The notes under the pieces were generated by a model. That model made no database searches, was not told where the DNA came from, and saw only the letters and a list, made by a program, of their open reading frames with translations. The position numbers and the translations under genes were made by a program. From NCBI GenBank assembly GCA_024743405.1, contig JANSWP010000024.1:1-64000 (forward strand): DNA of 64,000 nucleotides, read 5' to 3'. This DNA is from Bacteroidota bacterium (lineage in GTDB: Bacteria; Bacteroidota; Bacteroidia; Chitinophagales; Saprospiraceae). Below, piece after piece: positions 51,611-59,949 of this stretch. Within the stretch, counting starts at the first letter, position 1. Each line of letters begins with the position of its first letter.

Positions 51611-52849
51611 ATGAAAAAAATACAACTCTTAATAGCTGCCTCTTCCCTCGCTGTTGTCGCTCTAATTGCTTTTCAAATTCAATGGATTCAGCACTCAAAT
51701 GAGTTATTGGATGAGCTATTTGAAGATAAAGTGGGTATGGCACTCTGCACTACTGTCGAGCAACAAAGTGCCACAGCCTGTTGTGAACCCATTCAATCAT
51801 TATTTGATTTTTTACCCGTTTCACAACCTACCTGTGAAGTCTTACAAAAAGATACCAACTTCCGTCAGACCTTAGATGGTGTATTAAGTTTCTACGATAT
51901 TGGTTTGGATTATAACCTCAGTTTCACCAATGAGAAGCTGGAAGACAAAGCTGAAAATGGAATTTATTCTTGCGCAGTTGCCCCTACCGAAACGGATGAA
52001 AATGACGTATTCGTAAATGTTTCCTTTCCTGACAAAGAAACATTTATTATGGAGAAAATGAAAGCGATGATGATCCCCTCTATTTTAATCATTCTATTTA
52101 TTAGCTCCGTCTTTTTATGGGCTAATTATGCTCTTTGGAAACAAAAGCGACAAGCAGAAATTAATACCGATTTTTATAATAACATGGCGCATGAGTTCCG
52201 CACCCCGTTAACTAATATCGGATTAGCTTCTAAAATGCTCTCAAAAAAACATAAAGACTTGAAAGAAAACGAATTATTAAAAATAATTGGGAGAGAAAAT
52301 GCTAAGCTAGTCAATCAAATTGAGCGAGTGTTGCACCTCGCCAAAGTTGAGAATGGAGAATATCATTTACAAAAAGAAAGCTTGAACTTAAAGTCCTTAT
52401 TTAATTCTGTCCATGAAGAAATGGAAATGCAAATTGAGGCAAAGGAAGCGCATTTCAATATAGAGAATGTCAGCGATGACTTAGCGATTTATGGTGATAA
52501 ATTACACTTAGGAAATGTCTTTAAAAATCTCCTTGACAATGCCTTGAAATATTCTAATGAAGAACCCAGAATTGACATTTCTGCTCATCCAAATGGGAAA
52601 GGTATTCACATTCAATTTCAAGATAACGGCATCGGCATTCCCAAATGTGATCAAAAAAATATATTCGAAAAATTTCAACGAATGCCTTCAGATTCGAATG
52701 GAAAAAACATAAAAAATTGTCGCGGTTTCGGGTTAGGGTTGTCCTATGTTAAGATGATGGTTGAACTCCATAACGGAAATATAAAAGTGAATAACAATGG
52801 AAAACAGGGTACTCAATTTGAGATTTTTTTACCCTCCATCTCGAATTAG
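51611..52849 (+). CDS. Sensor histidine kinase with small Cys-containing periplasmic domain
   Basis: 412 residues. Membrane span 1 is about 5-22 and span 2 about 155-178, enclosing an extracytoplasmic sensor of about 130 residues with C-x13-CC...C spacing (ALCTTVEQQSATACCEPIQS ... QPTCEVLQK) plus a later YSCAVAP. The kinase core has the H-box NMAHEFRTPLTNIGLASKML (His near 194), N-box LGNVFKNLLDNALKYSNEEP, G1 DNGIGIP and G2 RGFGLGLSYVKMMVELHNG, so it is HATPase-competent. There is no HAMP or PAS domain. The response regulator gene follows after 41 bases. The sensed signal is unknown; the cysteines suggest redox or metal sensing. Confidence 0.9.
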   Translation: MKKIQLLIAASSLAVVALIAFQIQWIQHSNELLDELFEDKVGMALCTTVEQQSATACCEPIQSLFDFLPVSQPTCEVLQKDTNFRQTLDGVLSFYDIGLDYNLSFTNEKLEDKAENGIYSCAVAPTETDENDVFVNVSFPDKETFIMEKMKAMMIPSILIILFISSVFLWANYALWKQKRQAEINTDFYNNMAHEFRTPLTNIGLASKMLSKKHKDLKENELLKIIGRENAKLVNQIERVLHLAKVENGEYHLQKESLNLKSLFNSVHEEMEMQIEAKEAHFNIENVSDDLAIYGDKLHLGNVFKNLLDNALKYSNEEPRIDISAHPNGKGIHIQFQDNGIGIPKCDQKNIFEKFQRMPSDSNGKNIKNCRGFGLGLSYVKMMVELHNGNIKVNNNGKQGTQFEIFLPSISN

Positions 52850-52890
52850 ATTACAAATTAAACCTTGTCATTTAAAAATCCAATCCACCA

Positions 52891-53628
52891 ATGAACATAC
52901 CCAAAAAAATACTTTTAGTTGAAGATGATACCAGCCTTGGTTTTTTATTAATGGAATACTTAGAAGGCGAAGGATTCGAGGTCAAACTCTGTCGGGATGG
53001 GGTGAGTGGGCTACAAAATTTCCGTCGAAGTGCTTTTGATTTATGCATTTTGGATGTTATGATGCCCAAATTAGATGGCTTCACAGTCGCAGAAAAAATT
53101 CATGCCTCTAATCCAGATTTGCCCTTCCTTTTTTTGACCGCTAAATCATTGAAAGCTGATAGACTAAAAGGTTTTTCAGTGGGTGCACAAGATTACATCA
53201 CAAAGCCATTCGATGAAGAAGAATTGGTTTGCCGAATAAATGTCATCTTAAAAAGAGCCAAAAACGCTGCCCAATTAGAAGCTTCTTTACCTACCAAATT
53301 TAATATTGGTGATTTTCAATTTGATTATAATCGACAAGAACTAGCATCTGAAAATCAGGTCTTTCAAATCACCGAAAAAGAAAATGAAGTTTTAAGATTG
53401 CTTTGTCTCCACAAAAATCGAATACTGCGACGTGACGATGCCGTCGAGAAAATCTACGGCAAAAAAGACTATTTCTTAGGTCGGAGTTTTGATGTTTTTA
53501 TTTCTCGCCTTCGAAAATTATTGAAAACAGATGATAACGTGAGTATCGACAATGTTTTTAAAGTTGGGTTTATATTGAATGTGAAGGAGGGAATAACCAC
53601 AGAATCTACTTCAGAGTCAAAAAATTAA
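52891..53628 (+). CDS. OmpR/PhoB-type response regulator
   Basis: 245 residues. Receiver domain about 1-120 with acidic pocket EDD (residues 11-13), phosphoacceptor D55 in LCILDVMMPKLDG, the switch Thr in FLFLTAKS, and Lys in DYITKPFDEEEL. The winged-helix DNA-binding domain covers about 135-232 (ITEKENEVLRLLCLHKNRIL, then GRSFDVFISRLRKLLKTDD). It forms a two-component pair with the kinase directly upstream. Targets are not visible; the divergent Cys-rich gene at 50938 is one candidate. Confidence 0.93.
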   Translation: MNIPKKILLVEDDTSLGFLLMEYLEGEGFEVKLCRDGVSGLQNFRRSAFDLCILDVMMPKLDGFTVAEKIHASNPDLPFLFLTAKSLKADRLKGFSVGAQDYITKPFDEEELVCRINVILKRAKNAAQLEASLPTKFNIGDFQFDYNRQELASENQVFQITEKENEVLRLLCLHKNRILRRDDAVEKIYGKKDYFLGRSFDVFISRLRKLLKTDDNVSIDNVFKVGFILNVKEGITTESTSESKN

Positions 53629-53703
53629 ACCAAAATTCCTAAATTCGCACCTTCATTGAAAGATTGATTTTCAAGGACTTAAACTCACAAATCAGAAACG
53701 AAA

Positions 53704-54762
53704 ATGACAAAACCAATCATAAGCGGCGTTCAGCAAATGGGTGTCGGCATACCGAATGTTTACGAGGCGTGGAAATGGTACAGAACCTACTTTGGCGTTA
53801 ATATTCCTGTCTTAGATTCTGCCGGTGAGGCGGGGTTGATGTTGCCCTACACAGGTGGCAAACCACACCAACGACATGCCGTTTTGGCAATTAATATCCA
53901 AGGTGGCGGTGGTATGGAAATCTGGCAATACACGAGCCGAGAACCCCAATTACCAACATTTGACATTCAATTGGGTGATTTAGGGATCTATGCTGCCAAA
54001 GTAAAATCCAAAGATGTTGGAGCAACTTATGAATATTTTAAGAACGAAAATTTAGATGTCATAAGTGGTTTGATGAAAAGTCCTGATGGACGGACGCATT
54101 TCTTTGTAAAAGACCCTTGGGGAAATATTTTCCAAATCGTTTCTTCTGATACCTATTTTCATAAAACCAGTCACGGGACAGGTGGTATTTATGGTGGAAT
54201 ATTAGGGGTGACCGACATGAATAGAGCTTGTGAGTTCTATAAAAATATACTCGGTTACGATGTCAAAGCTTATGATGAAGAAACAAGTTTTGCGGATTTC
54301 GCCAATTTGCCAGGTGGCAAAAATACTTTCCAAAGAGTCTTACTTCATCACAGTCAGGCTCGAACTGGCGCGTTTAGTCAATTATTAGGGCCAAGTGAAA
54401 TTGAGTTGGTATCTGTTAAAGACCGGGAGCCACGAAAAATATTTGAGAATAGATTCTGGGGAGATCGGGGTTTTATTCACCTTTCCTTTGACATTAGAGG
54501 CATGAAAGCCATGGAAGAATTGTGCAAATCTCATGGTCATCCTTTTACCATTGATAGTGCAGACTCCTTTGACATGGGCGAAGCAGCTGGTCATTTTACC
54601 TATATCGAGGATCCTGATGGGGCATTAATTGAATTTGTCGAAACCCATAAGGTTCCAATTATGAAAAAACTAGGTTGGTTCTTGGACTTAAGAAAACGCG
54701 ATCCACAAAAATCATTGCCACGTTGGATGTTACGCGCTATGTCTTTTGGGGCAGTGAAGTAA
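53704..54762 (+). CDS. VOC (glyoxalase/dioxygenase-fold) protein with two domains
   Basis: 352 residues. The first VOC unit (about 5-145) begins GVQQMGVGIPNVYEAWKWYR and ends FVKDPWGNIFQIV; the second (about 160-320) begins GGILGVTDMNRACEFYKNIL and ends YIEDPDGALIEFVE. The paired beta-alpha-beta-beta-beta modules and the terminal Glu (QIV in the first domain, EFVE in the second) fit metal-dependent VOC enzymes, though the first domain lacks the usual Glu, so only the second may bind metal. The Pro/Arg-rich tail KRDPQKSLPRWMLRAMS is atypical. Reaction unknown (isomerase, dioxygenase or lyase). Single-gene unit as far as can be seen. Confidence 0.8.
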   Translation: MTKPIISGVQQMGVGIPNVYEAWKWYRTYFGVNIPVLDSAGEAGLMLPYTGGKPHQRHAVLAINIQGGGGMEIWQYTSREPQLPTFDIQLGDLGIYAAKVKSKDVGATYEYFKNENLDVISGLMKSPDGRTHFFVKDPWGNIFQIVSSDTYFHKTSHGTGGIYGGILGVTDMNRACEFYKNILGYDVKAYDEETSFADFANLPGGKNTFQRVLLHHSQARTGAFSQLLGPSEIELVSVKDREPRKIFENRFWGDRGFIHLSFDIRGMKAMEELCKSHGHPFTIDSADSFDMGEAAGHFTYIEDPDGALIEFVETHKVPIMKKLGWFLDLRKRDPQKSLPRWMLRAMSFGAVK

Positions 54763-54827
54763 TGAGAGTCAATTAATCGGGTAATTTATAGCTATCTTTT
54801 TCCGCTATTTTTCAAAAAAAATATACG

Positions 54828-55373
54828 TTGGACATAACCTTCCTTACAGGAATCATTGGGTCTATTATCCTAGTCATTGGTGCCGCTTGGCCAGAACCAA
54901 AATTAGAGGTACACCCATCCAAATCGACCAAAAATTGGTTGTTTGCCATTGGAGCATTAGCCATGTTAGCTTATGCCATTTTAGGCTATATAAATAATGG
55001 TTCGATTTTTTTCATCCTACTGGAAATATTGGTAGTCATTGCATGTATTTTAATGATGACCACCATTAATGATCGGATAAAAACAGTGATTATTTTAATT
55101 TCAGCAGTTGGTCTATTGGTATGGTCTCTTTACCTCTTTAGTGACAAAAAGATTATCGTTTTTGTTATTGGCTTAACCATTGTGAGCTTAGGTTATGCTT
55201 TTAGACCCAATACCTTGAGAAGGGGAATTTCCTTGACGGTAGGGAGTGTTTTGATTGCGTGGTTTAGTTGGCTAGAGGTTAATTGGATTTTCTTTTGGCT
55301 AAATACGTTTTTTGCTATCTTTTCGGGGTATTATGTTACAAAAGATCTTTTGTATCCTTCAAAAACTACTTAG
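54828..55373 (+). CDS. Multi-span membrane protein of unknown function with TTG start
   Basis: 181 residues and about six hydrophobic spans: [94 protein letters not shown], then two more near the end ([20 protein letters not shown]). The first span begins directly at the TTG at 54828, and no upstream ATG exists in frame, so TTG is the most plausible start. I recognise no family. It overlaps nothing and is followed 55 bases later by the VF530 gene. Confidence 0.65.
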   Translation: MDITFLTGIIGSIILVIGAAWPEPKLEVHPSKSTKNWLFAIGALAMLAYAILGYINNGSIFFILLEILVVIACILMMTTINDRIKTVIILISAVGLLVWSLYLFSDKKIIVFVIGLTIVSLGYAFRPNTLRRGISLTVGSVLIAWFSWLEVNWIFFWLNTFFAIFSGYYVTKDLLYPSKTT

Positions 55374-55428
55374 AAGAAACATCAATAAAAAAAATCATTC
55401 AAGAACCTCTACAAATACCTTCTATTAT

Positions 55429-55671
55429 ATGTCTGAAAAAACCTACCATATCAAAAAGGAACAACCAAACAATCCACTCCATGGTGTTAAGTTGGCTGAT
55501 ATTTTAGAATATCTGGTTGCCAAATATGGATGGGAAGAGTTGAGCAAAAGAATTAATATTCGATGTTTCACCAATGATCCTTCTATCAAATCAAGTTTGA
55601 AATTTCTTCGAAAAACACAATGGGCAAGAGATAAAGTGGAAGCACTGTACTTAGAAACCATTCCTAAATAA
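55429..55671 (+). CDS. VF530 family DNA-binding-like protein
   Basis: 80 residues. The start at 55429 ([20 protein letters not shown]) matches the family beginning NNPLHG-hydrophobic; the frame is open further upstream but that part is not conserved-looking. Family core: [58 protein letters not shown]530 proteins are small helical proteins with a double-stranded-DNA-binding-like fold; the biological role is unknown. All landmark positions appear present. Confidence 0.9.
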   Translation: MSEKTYHIKKEQPNNPLHGVKLADILEYLVAKYGWEELSKRINIRCFTNDPSIKSSLKFLRKTQWARDKVEALYLETIPK

Positions 55672-55844
55672 CGAATATTTTCCATCCTTATATCTTGGAT
55701 TTTGGTTCGTTGGTAGCTATTAAGGAATGGGACAACAATAAAATATACATCTTGACTTGCCCTTTTTCCCTTTAAAATCTTTATCTCCAAATGGCGAACT
55801 TATTCTTTGCTCGGTACTAAAAAGACTTTTTGATGCCAAAAGCT

Positions 55845-55852
55845 TAAATTTG
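55845..55852 (+). promoter_or_regulatory. Candidate -7 box upstream of the GAF gene
   Basis: TAAATTTG fits TAnnTTTG and lies 26 bases before the ATG. It runs into an imperfect palindrome TTAGTACGTACCAA (about 55852-55866) that could be an operator. Confidence 0.4.
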
Positions 55853-55877
55853 TTAGTACGTACCAAACCAAAAGAAA

Positions 55878-58253
55878 ATGGAAAAGACAATCACACCTCC
55901 TAAAGATCTCCAATCAAGTAAGCACATCTATATTCCTATGAAGGACTTCATAGAGATGATGTCAAAACGAAAATCTCCCTATACCTGCAAATTTAGTTTG
56001 GGACCATTTATCAAAACGGTAAAAGAAAAATTAAAGGATTCGAATAGAGATAAGACAGCTGCAATCTGGCAACTGCTAGAGCAAATTGAAAATCAAATGT
56101 CATTTTTCAACGACATTGAAGTATTTGAAAAAAATAAAGATAAACTAGAACCCTTTTTGACAATGCTTTTTCCATCCTTGTTTTTTAAAGGGCAAAAAGG
56201 GTTTATCTCTGTTCCATTTTCTAAAGAATTCATGTTTGTCACTCCTGAATTAGATCAGCTTCTTTATTCAGATGAATGGGAAATGAAAATACCCGAATTT
56301 TTGGCACTTGATAAGGGAGAGAAACCTAGTTTTGATATCGCTAATTTGATATTAAAAAATTTTTATAACCTCGAATTGGGTTGTATGTCCTTTGAGGTTT
56401 TGGCCATGCGAAACCGAAAAACAGGTTTAGAAAAATATTTTAAAATAAATTTAATAGAAGATTTTGTGAAGGGAGTTGCGGTGAAACCACCAAAAAAATT
56501 GACCAAAAAGCAACTCCATTTCATGTTTGAAAAAATAGACGATACAGATTATTGGATGGAGCATTTGCCTCCTGAAAATTTTGCGTTTGAAGGTATTGTT
56601 ATTGGATATTTACAAGATGTAACAGACGTTGAAACACTTTCGGCTATCAAAGCGCTCCTTATGGATGAGCACAAAAACGATGAGCATGTAGATGGATTAG
56701 CTATAAGCCAAAATTTAGTTAGATCTTTTTTGGATAGACCTGAAATTGAGATAGGAATGATCCACACTCTAGAAAGCTTTTGGCAAGAAAATACCTCTTG
56801 GAATCTATTAAGATATTTTAATAGGGATATTATGATTCCTTCTCTTCGGGATTCGAAGAGTGCTTACGGAACTGTATTATCAAAAAATGAACCTGTCATA
56901 ATTCCAGATTTAAAAGAAGCAGCATATCTTTCTCCAATCGAAAAGGAATTAATGAATAAAAATGTCCAATCTCTTTTACTCGCTCCACTCCATAATAAGG
57001 ATGGAGCAATCATTGGTATATTTGAATTAGCATCGCCCACGTCTTATGCTTTCAATGCCTTTACACTTCTACAGTTGAAAGAGGTTATTAACCTTTTTGC
57101 TATGGGCACCAAGAGATTTATAACAGAGCTAGAAAACAATACTCGGCTCACTATTCAGCAACATTTTACATCTATTCATTCGAGTGTAGAATGGAAGTTT
57201 CGGCAAGCAGCCTCAAAATTTTATTGGCAAAAGAGTATTGATAGATTAGAGGAAATAATCGAACCAATCGTATTCAAAGACCTCTACCCTATTTATGGGC
57301 AAGCAGACATTGTCGGCTCTTCAAAGATTCGAAATAAAGCAATCGAAGCAGACTTGACGGACAACTTAAAGAGAGTTATTGAAGTAATGAATACTTGTCA
57401 ATCCAAATTAGAGTTTCATCTTCTAGATGTCTATTTGATGAAGGCAAAAAATAATATGGAACGGCTTCAAAAAGGTCATTTCGTATCAAGTGATGAAACT
57501 CAAATAGTAGAATTACTGACTAAGGAAATTCATCCACTTTTAAGAGAATTATCACGCAGATATGTCCAAATTCCATCAAAGACAATCAATGATTACTTTA
57601 GTCATCTTGACCCCCATTTAGACATTATCTATCGGCATCGAAAAGACTATGAAGATTCTGTTGCATTACTCAATCAAACCATTTCCAAATATGTAGAAGC
57701 AGAAGATGTCAAAATGCAAGATATTCTTCCTCATTATTTTGAAAAATACACAACCGATGGCGTTGAGTATAATATTTATCTAGGTCAATCATTGCTACAA
57801 AACGATACCTTTAGCAAATTCTATTTAAAGGATTTCCGGCTTTGGCAATTGATAAAAATGGTTGAAATCACTCGATTGGTTAAAAAGACTGCGAAGACTT
57901 TACCCGTTCCGCTTCAGACAGCACAACTAATTTTCGTTTATAACAATACAATGAGTATTCGTTTTAATATGGACGAAAAACAGTTTGATGTAGATGGCAC
58001 TTATAATGTACGATATGAAATTTTGAAAAAAAGGATTGATAAAGCATTAATTAAAGGCACTGGTGAACGACTAACCATCAAAGACAAAATCTCAATCGTT
58101 TGGCTTCAAGATAAAGATCGTCAAGAGTACTTGGAATACCTTTACCATTTAGTTGAAAAGGGTATGATCAGTGAGGATATTGAGGAATTGGAACTAGAAA
58201 AATTACAGGGTGCTGAGGGACTAAAAGCCCTTCGGTTAAGTGTCATTTATTAA
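55878..58253 (+). CDS. Large GAF-domain protein of unknown function
   Basis: 791 residues, no signal peptide or membrane segment. A GAF-like domain is recognisable at about 270-420: LRYFNRDIMIPSLRDSKSAY, GTVLSKNEPVIIPDLKEAAY, LLLAPLHNKDGAIIGIFELA, then NAFTLLQLKEVINLFAMGTK. The N-terminal 250 residues and the C-terminal 370 are helical and not assignable; the latter contains HRKDYEDSVALLNQTISKYV and a final predicted regulatory-type segment. No kinase, cyclase or EAL/GGDEF motif can be seen. Proteins of this layout occur in Bacteroidota as stand-alone GAF proteins. It ends five bases before cloverleaf element C2, which may act as its terminator. Confidence 0.7.
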   Translation: MEKTITPPKDLQSSKHIYIPMKDFIEMMSKRKSPYTCKFSLGPFIKTVKEKLKDSNRDKTAAIWQLLEQIENQMSFFNDIEVFEKNKDKLEPFLTMLFPSLFFKGQKGFISVPFSKEFMFVTPELDQLLYSDEWEMKIPEFLALDKGEKPSFDIANLILKNFYNLELGCMSFEVLAMRNRKTGLEKYFKINLIEDFVKGVAVKPPKKLTKKQLHFMFEKIDDTDYWMEHLPPENFAFEGIVIGYLQDVTDVETLSAIKALLMDEHKNDEHVDGLAISQNLVRSFLDRPEIEIGMIHTLESFWQENTSWNLLRYFNRDIMIPSLRDSKSAYGTVLSKNEPVIIPDLKEAAYLSPIEKELMNKNVQSLLLAPLHNKDGAIIGIFELASPTSYAFNAFTLLQLKEVINLFAMGTKRFITELENNTRLTIQQHFTSIHSSVEWKFRQAASKFYWQKSIDRLEEIIEPIVFKDLYPIYGQADIVGSSKIRNKAIEADLTDNLKRVIEVMNTCQSKLEFHLLDVYLMKAKNNMERLQKGHFVSSDETQIVELLTKEIHPLLRELSRRYVQIPSKTINDYFSHLDPHLDIIYRHRKDYEDSVALLNQTISKYVEAEDVKMQDILPHYFEKYTTDGVEYNIYLGQSLLQNDTFSKFYLKDFRLWQLIKMVEITRLVKKTAKTLPVPLQTAQLIFVYNNTMSIRFNMDEKQFDVDGTYNVRYEILKKRIDKALIKGTGERLTIKDKISIVWLQDKDRQEYLEYLYHLVEKGMISEDIEELELEKLQGAEGLKALRLSVIY

Positions 58254-58260
58254 CAAAAGT

Positions 58261-58474
58261 TAAGTGCTTGGACAAAATCAAGTTATAGGTTACTGGAGCA
58301 TTGCCGCAAAGCGGCTCGCTCCAGTAAATGGTGGTTTTGGAGGGGAGTCCAATTTAAAAAGCTGACTTTCAGCTTTTTAAATTGGACTCCCCTCCAAGCC
58401 TCCTCTACTGCAACGGGCGCCTTTGGCGCGATGTTGCAGTATTTAAGTTCAGCTTAATGCTGTCCAAGAACTTA
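58261..58474. repeat. Cloverleaf element C2 (three hairpins inside a closing stem), 214 nt
   Basis: Closing stem: TAAGTGCTTGGACA (58261-58274) with TGTCCAAGAACTTA (58461-58474), one mismatch. Arm 1 (58292-58325): ACTGGAG/CTCCAGT with inner GCCGC-aaa-GCGGC. Arm 2 (58337-58397): a perfect 29-bp stem starting TTGGAGGGGAGTCC with loop CTT. Arm 3 (58407-58440): ACTGCAAC / GTTGCAGT, almost identical in sequence to arm 3 of C1. Arm 2 differs from C1 at many positions, yet all 29 pairs are kept. Confidence 0.85.
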
Positions 58475-58500
58475 ATCCTTGATCTTTGAATTTTCAATTA

Positions 58501-59745
58501 TTATTCTCCATGCAATTTTGCCACCATTGCATTGATATCTGATTGAGGTTCAATATAATCTGTCAAAATATCCATTTCTGTTGCTCCAACACATTTTGCC
58601 AAAAACATGGAACGCAATGCTTGATGGTCGTCTTTACCATAGGTTATATTGTTGACTGTACCTGTCCAATCTTTAATAGATTCCATTGCTTCGATTAGTT
58701 TTTCGCGAGTCAAATCCTTCCCCGCACGTTTCAATCCTTCCACAAAAGGTTCAGCATAAGCAAAGCCAGAATAAGCAAAAATACCCCACCGAACACCTTC
58801 TTGATATTTTTCAATCGCATCCTTATAAACCTGTAATCTAGGGTTATCCATGGTATATATATTGGGTCCAAAAACACCAAAAATCACTCCTTCCCAAAGT
58901 CCTTTAGTAATATCGTGCATTAAAGGCATATCTGCCAAAATGAAAGAAGCAATCCATTGTGTTTCAAAATTGGAGGCAGCCGAAGCCCCAAGACTAATAG
59001 CCGCCTGACGAGGTAGTGTCCATAACAAAACTACCTCTGCACCAGAAGCTTTCAAAGTAGCAATCTGAGAACTCAAATCTGTATCGGTAACTTCAGTCGG
59101 AACGGCAGCAACAAAATCCATTCCTTTAGTTGCCATATACGTTTGAGCACCAATTAACCCACTTTTCCCAACATCATCATTTTGATATATAATCCCAACT
59201 TTGGTCGCACCAAGACTGTCAATTGCATACCTAGCTTGTATTTCCCCTTCATCAAAATAATAAGGCAATGCCCCAAAAACATTCTTTTTAAATGGAATTG
59301 TCCAATGTGTCGCCCCTGTAATTGGAGAGACCCAAGGAATATTTTCCTCCACGATATAATCCAAAACCGACATACAAGGTGCAGTGCCAATACCTCCAAC
59401 AAATGCAAAAACTTCTTCTCTTTGAACAAGTTCCCGCACAATTGGTACCGTCTTCGACGGATCGTATCCATCATCTTTGTAAACAAATTTTATCTTTCGA
59501 CCATGAATGCCTCCTTCTTCATTGATTAAATCAAAGTAAGCAGCCATCCCCTTAGTAATATTACCCCAAAGCGCAGCTGGTCCAGATAAGGGGCCCCAAG
59601 AGCCAATGACAATCTCCGTATCAGTTACCCCTGTAGTAGTACCTGCAGTTTCGTCGCCGCCAACCGACTGTTCCGCACCACCACCACAGCCAAAGAAGAA
59701 AAGAGTCAAAAAAATAAGTGTGAATAGTTGAAGTTGTTTTTTCAT
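58501..59745 (-). CDS. Branched-chain amino-acid type (LivK-like) substrate-binding lipoprotein
   Basis: 414 residues. N-terminus MKKQLQLFTLIFLTLFFFGC with probable lipidated Cys near residue 20, followed by a Gly/Thr linker. The rest fits the Peripla_BP_6 fold: TDTEIVIGSWGPLSGPAALW, GGIHGRKIKFVYKDDGYDPS, AFVGGIGTAPCMSVLDYIVE, VGIIYQNDDVGKSGLIGAQT and GKDLTREKLIEAMESIKDWT. The family binds leucine, isoleucine, valine, amides, short organic acids or aromatic acids; the ligand is not readable. It is the last gene of a leftward set with an acyl-CoA ligase and a LivF-type ATPase, so an acid that is activated to a CoA ester is a plausible ligand. Confidence 0.88.
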   Translation of the reverse strand: MKKQLQLFTLIFLTLFFFGCGGGAEQSVGGDETAGTTTGVTDTEIVIGSWGPLSGPAALWGNITKGMAAYFDLINEEGGIHGRKIKFVYKDDGYDPSKTVPIVRELVQREEVFAFVGGIGTAPCMSVLDYIVEENIPWVSPITGATHWTIPFKKNVFGALPYYFDEGEIQARYAIDSLGATKVGIIYQNDDVGKSGLIGAQTYMATKGMDFVAAVPTEVTDTDLSSQIATLKASGAEVVLLWTLPRQAAISLGASAASNFETQWIASFILADMPLMHDITKGLWEGVIFGVFGPNIYTMDNPRLQVYKDAIEKYQEGVRWGIFAYSGFAYAEPFVEGLKRAGKDLTREKLIEAMESIKDWTGTVNNITYGKDDHQALRSMFLAKCVGATEMDILTDYIEPQSDINAMVAKLHGE

Positions 59746-59792
59746 TATAATTATTGTTTTGATGATTTTTTCAAACTAGTAAATTACCTCTT

Positions 59793-59949
59793 AGAAATGA
59801 GGAATAAATAAGTTGGGTCAAGAGCCTAAATATTTTTACACCAGCCGAGGCGTGATGAATGAGCATAGCCATAGCTCTGTTAATAAAGAAGCGAAGTATG
59901 GTGTTAAAAGATAACGGCAATTGGTCTAAGTTATTTATTCCTCATTTCT
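59793..59949. repeat. Hairpin element H7 (subtype II core) overlapping a gene end
   Basis: Perfect 19-bp arms AGAAATGAGGAATAAATAA (59793-59811) / TTATTTATTCCTCATTTCT (59931-59949), with weaker pairing continuing inward. The core (59847-59888) runs CGAGGCGTGATGAATGAGC to GTTAATAAAG. The right arm contains the last codons and stop of the acyl-CoA ligase gene, so the other arm looks like an inverted copy of that gene end. Confidence 0.75.
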
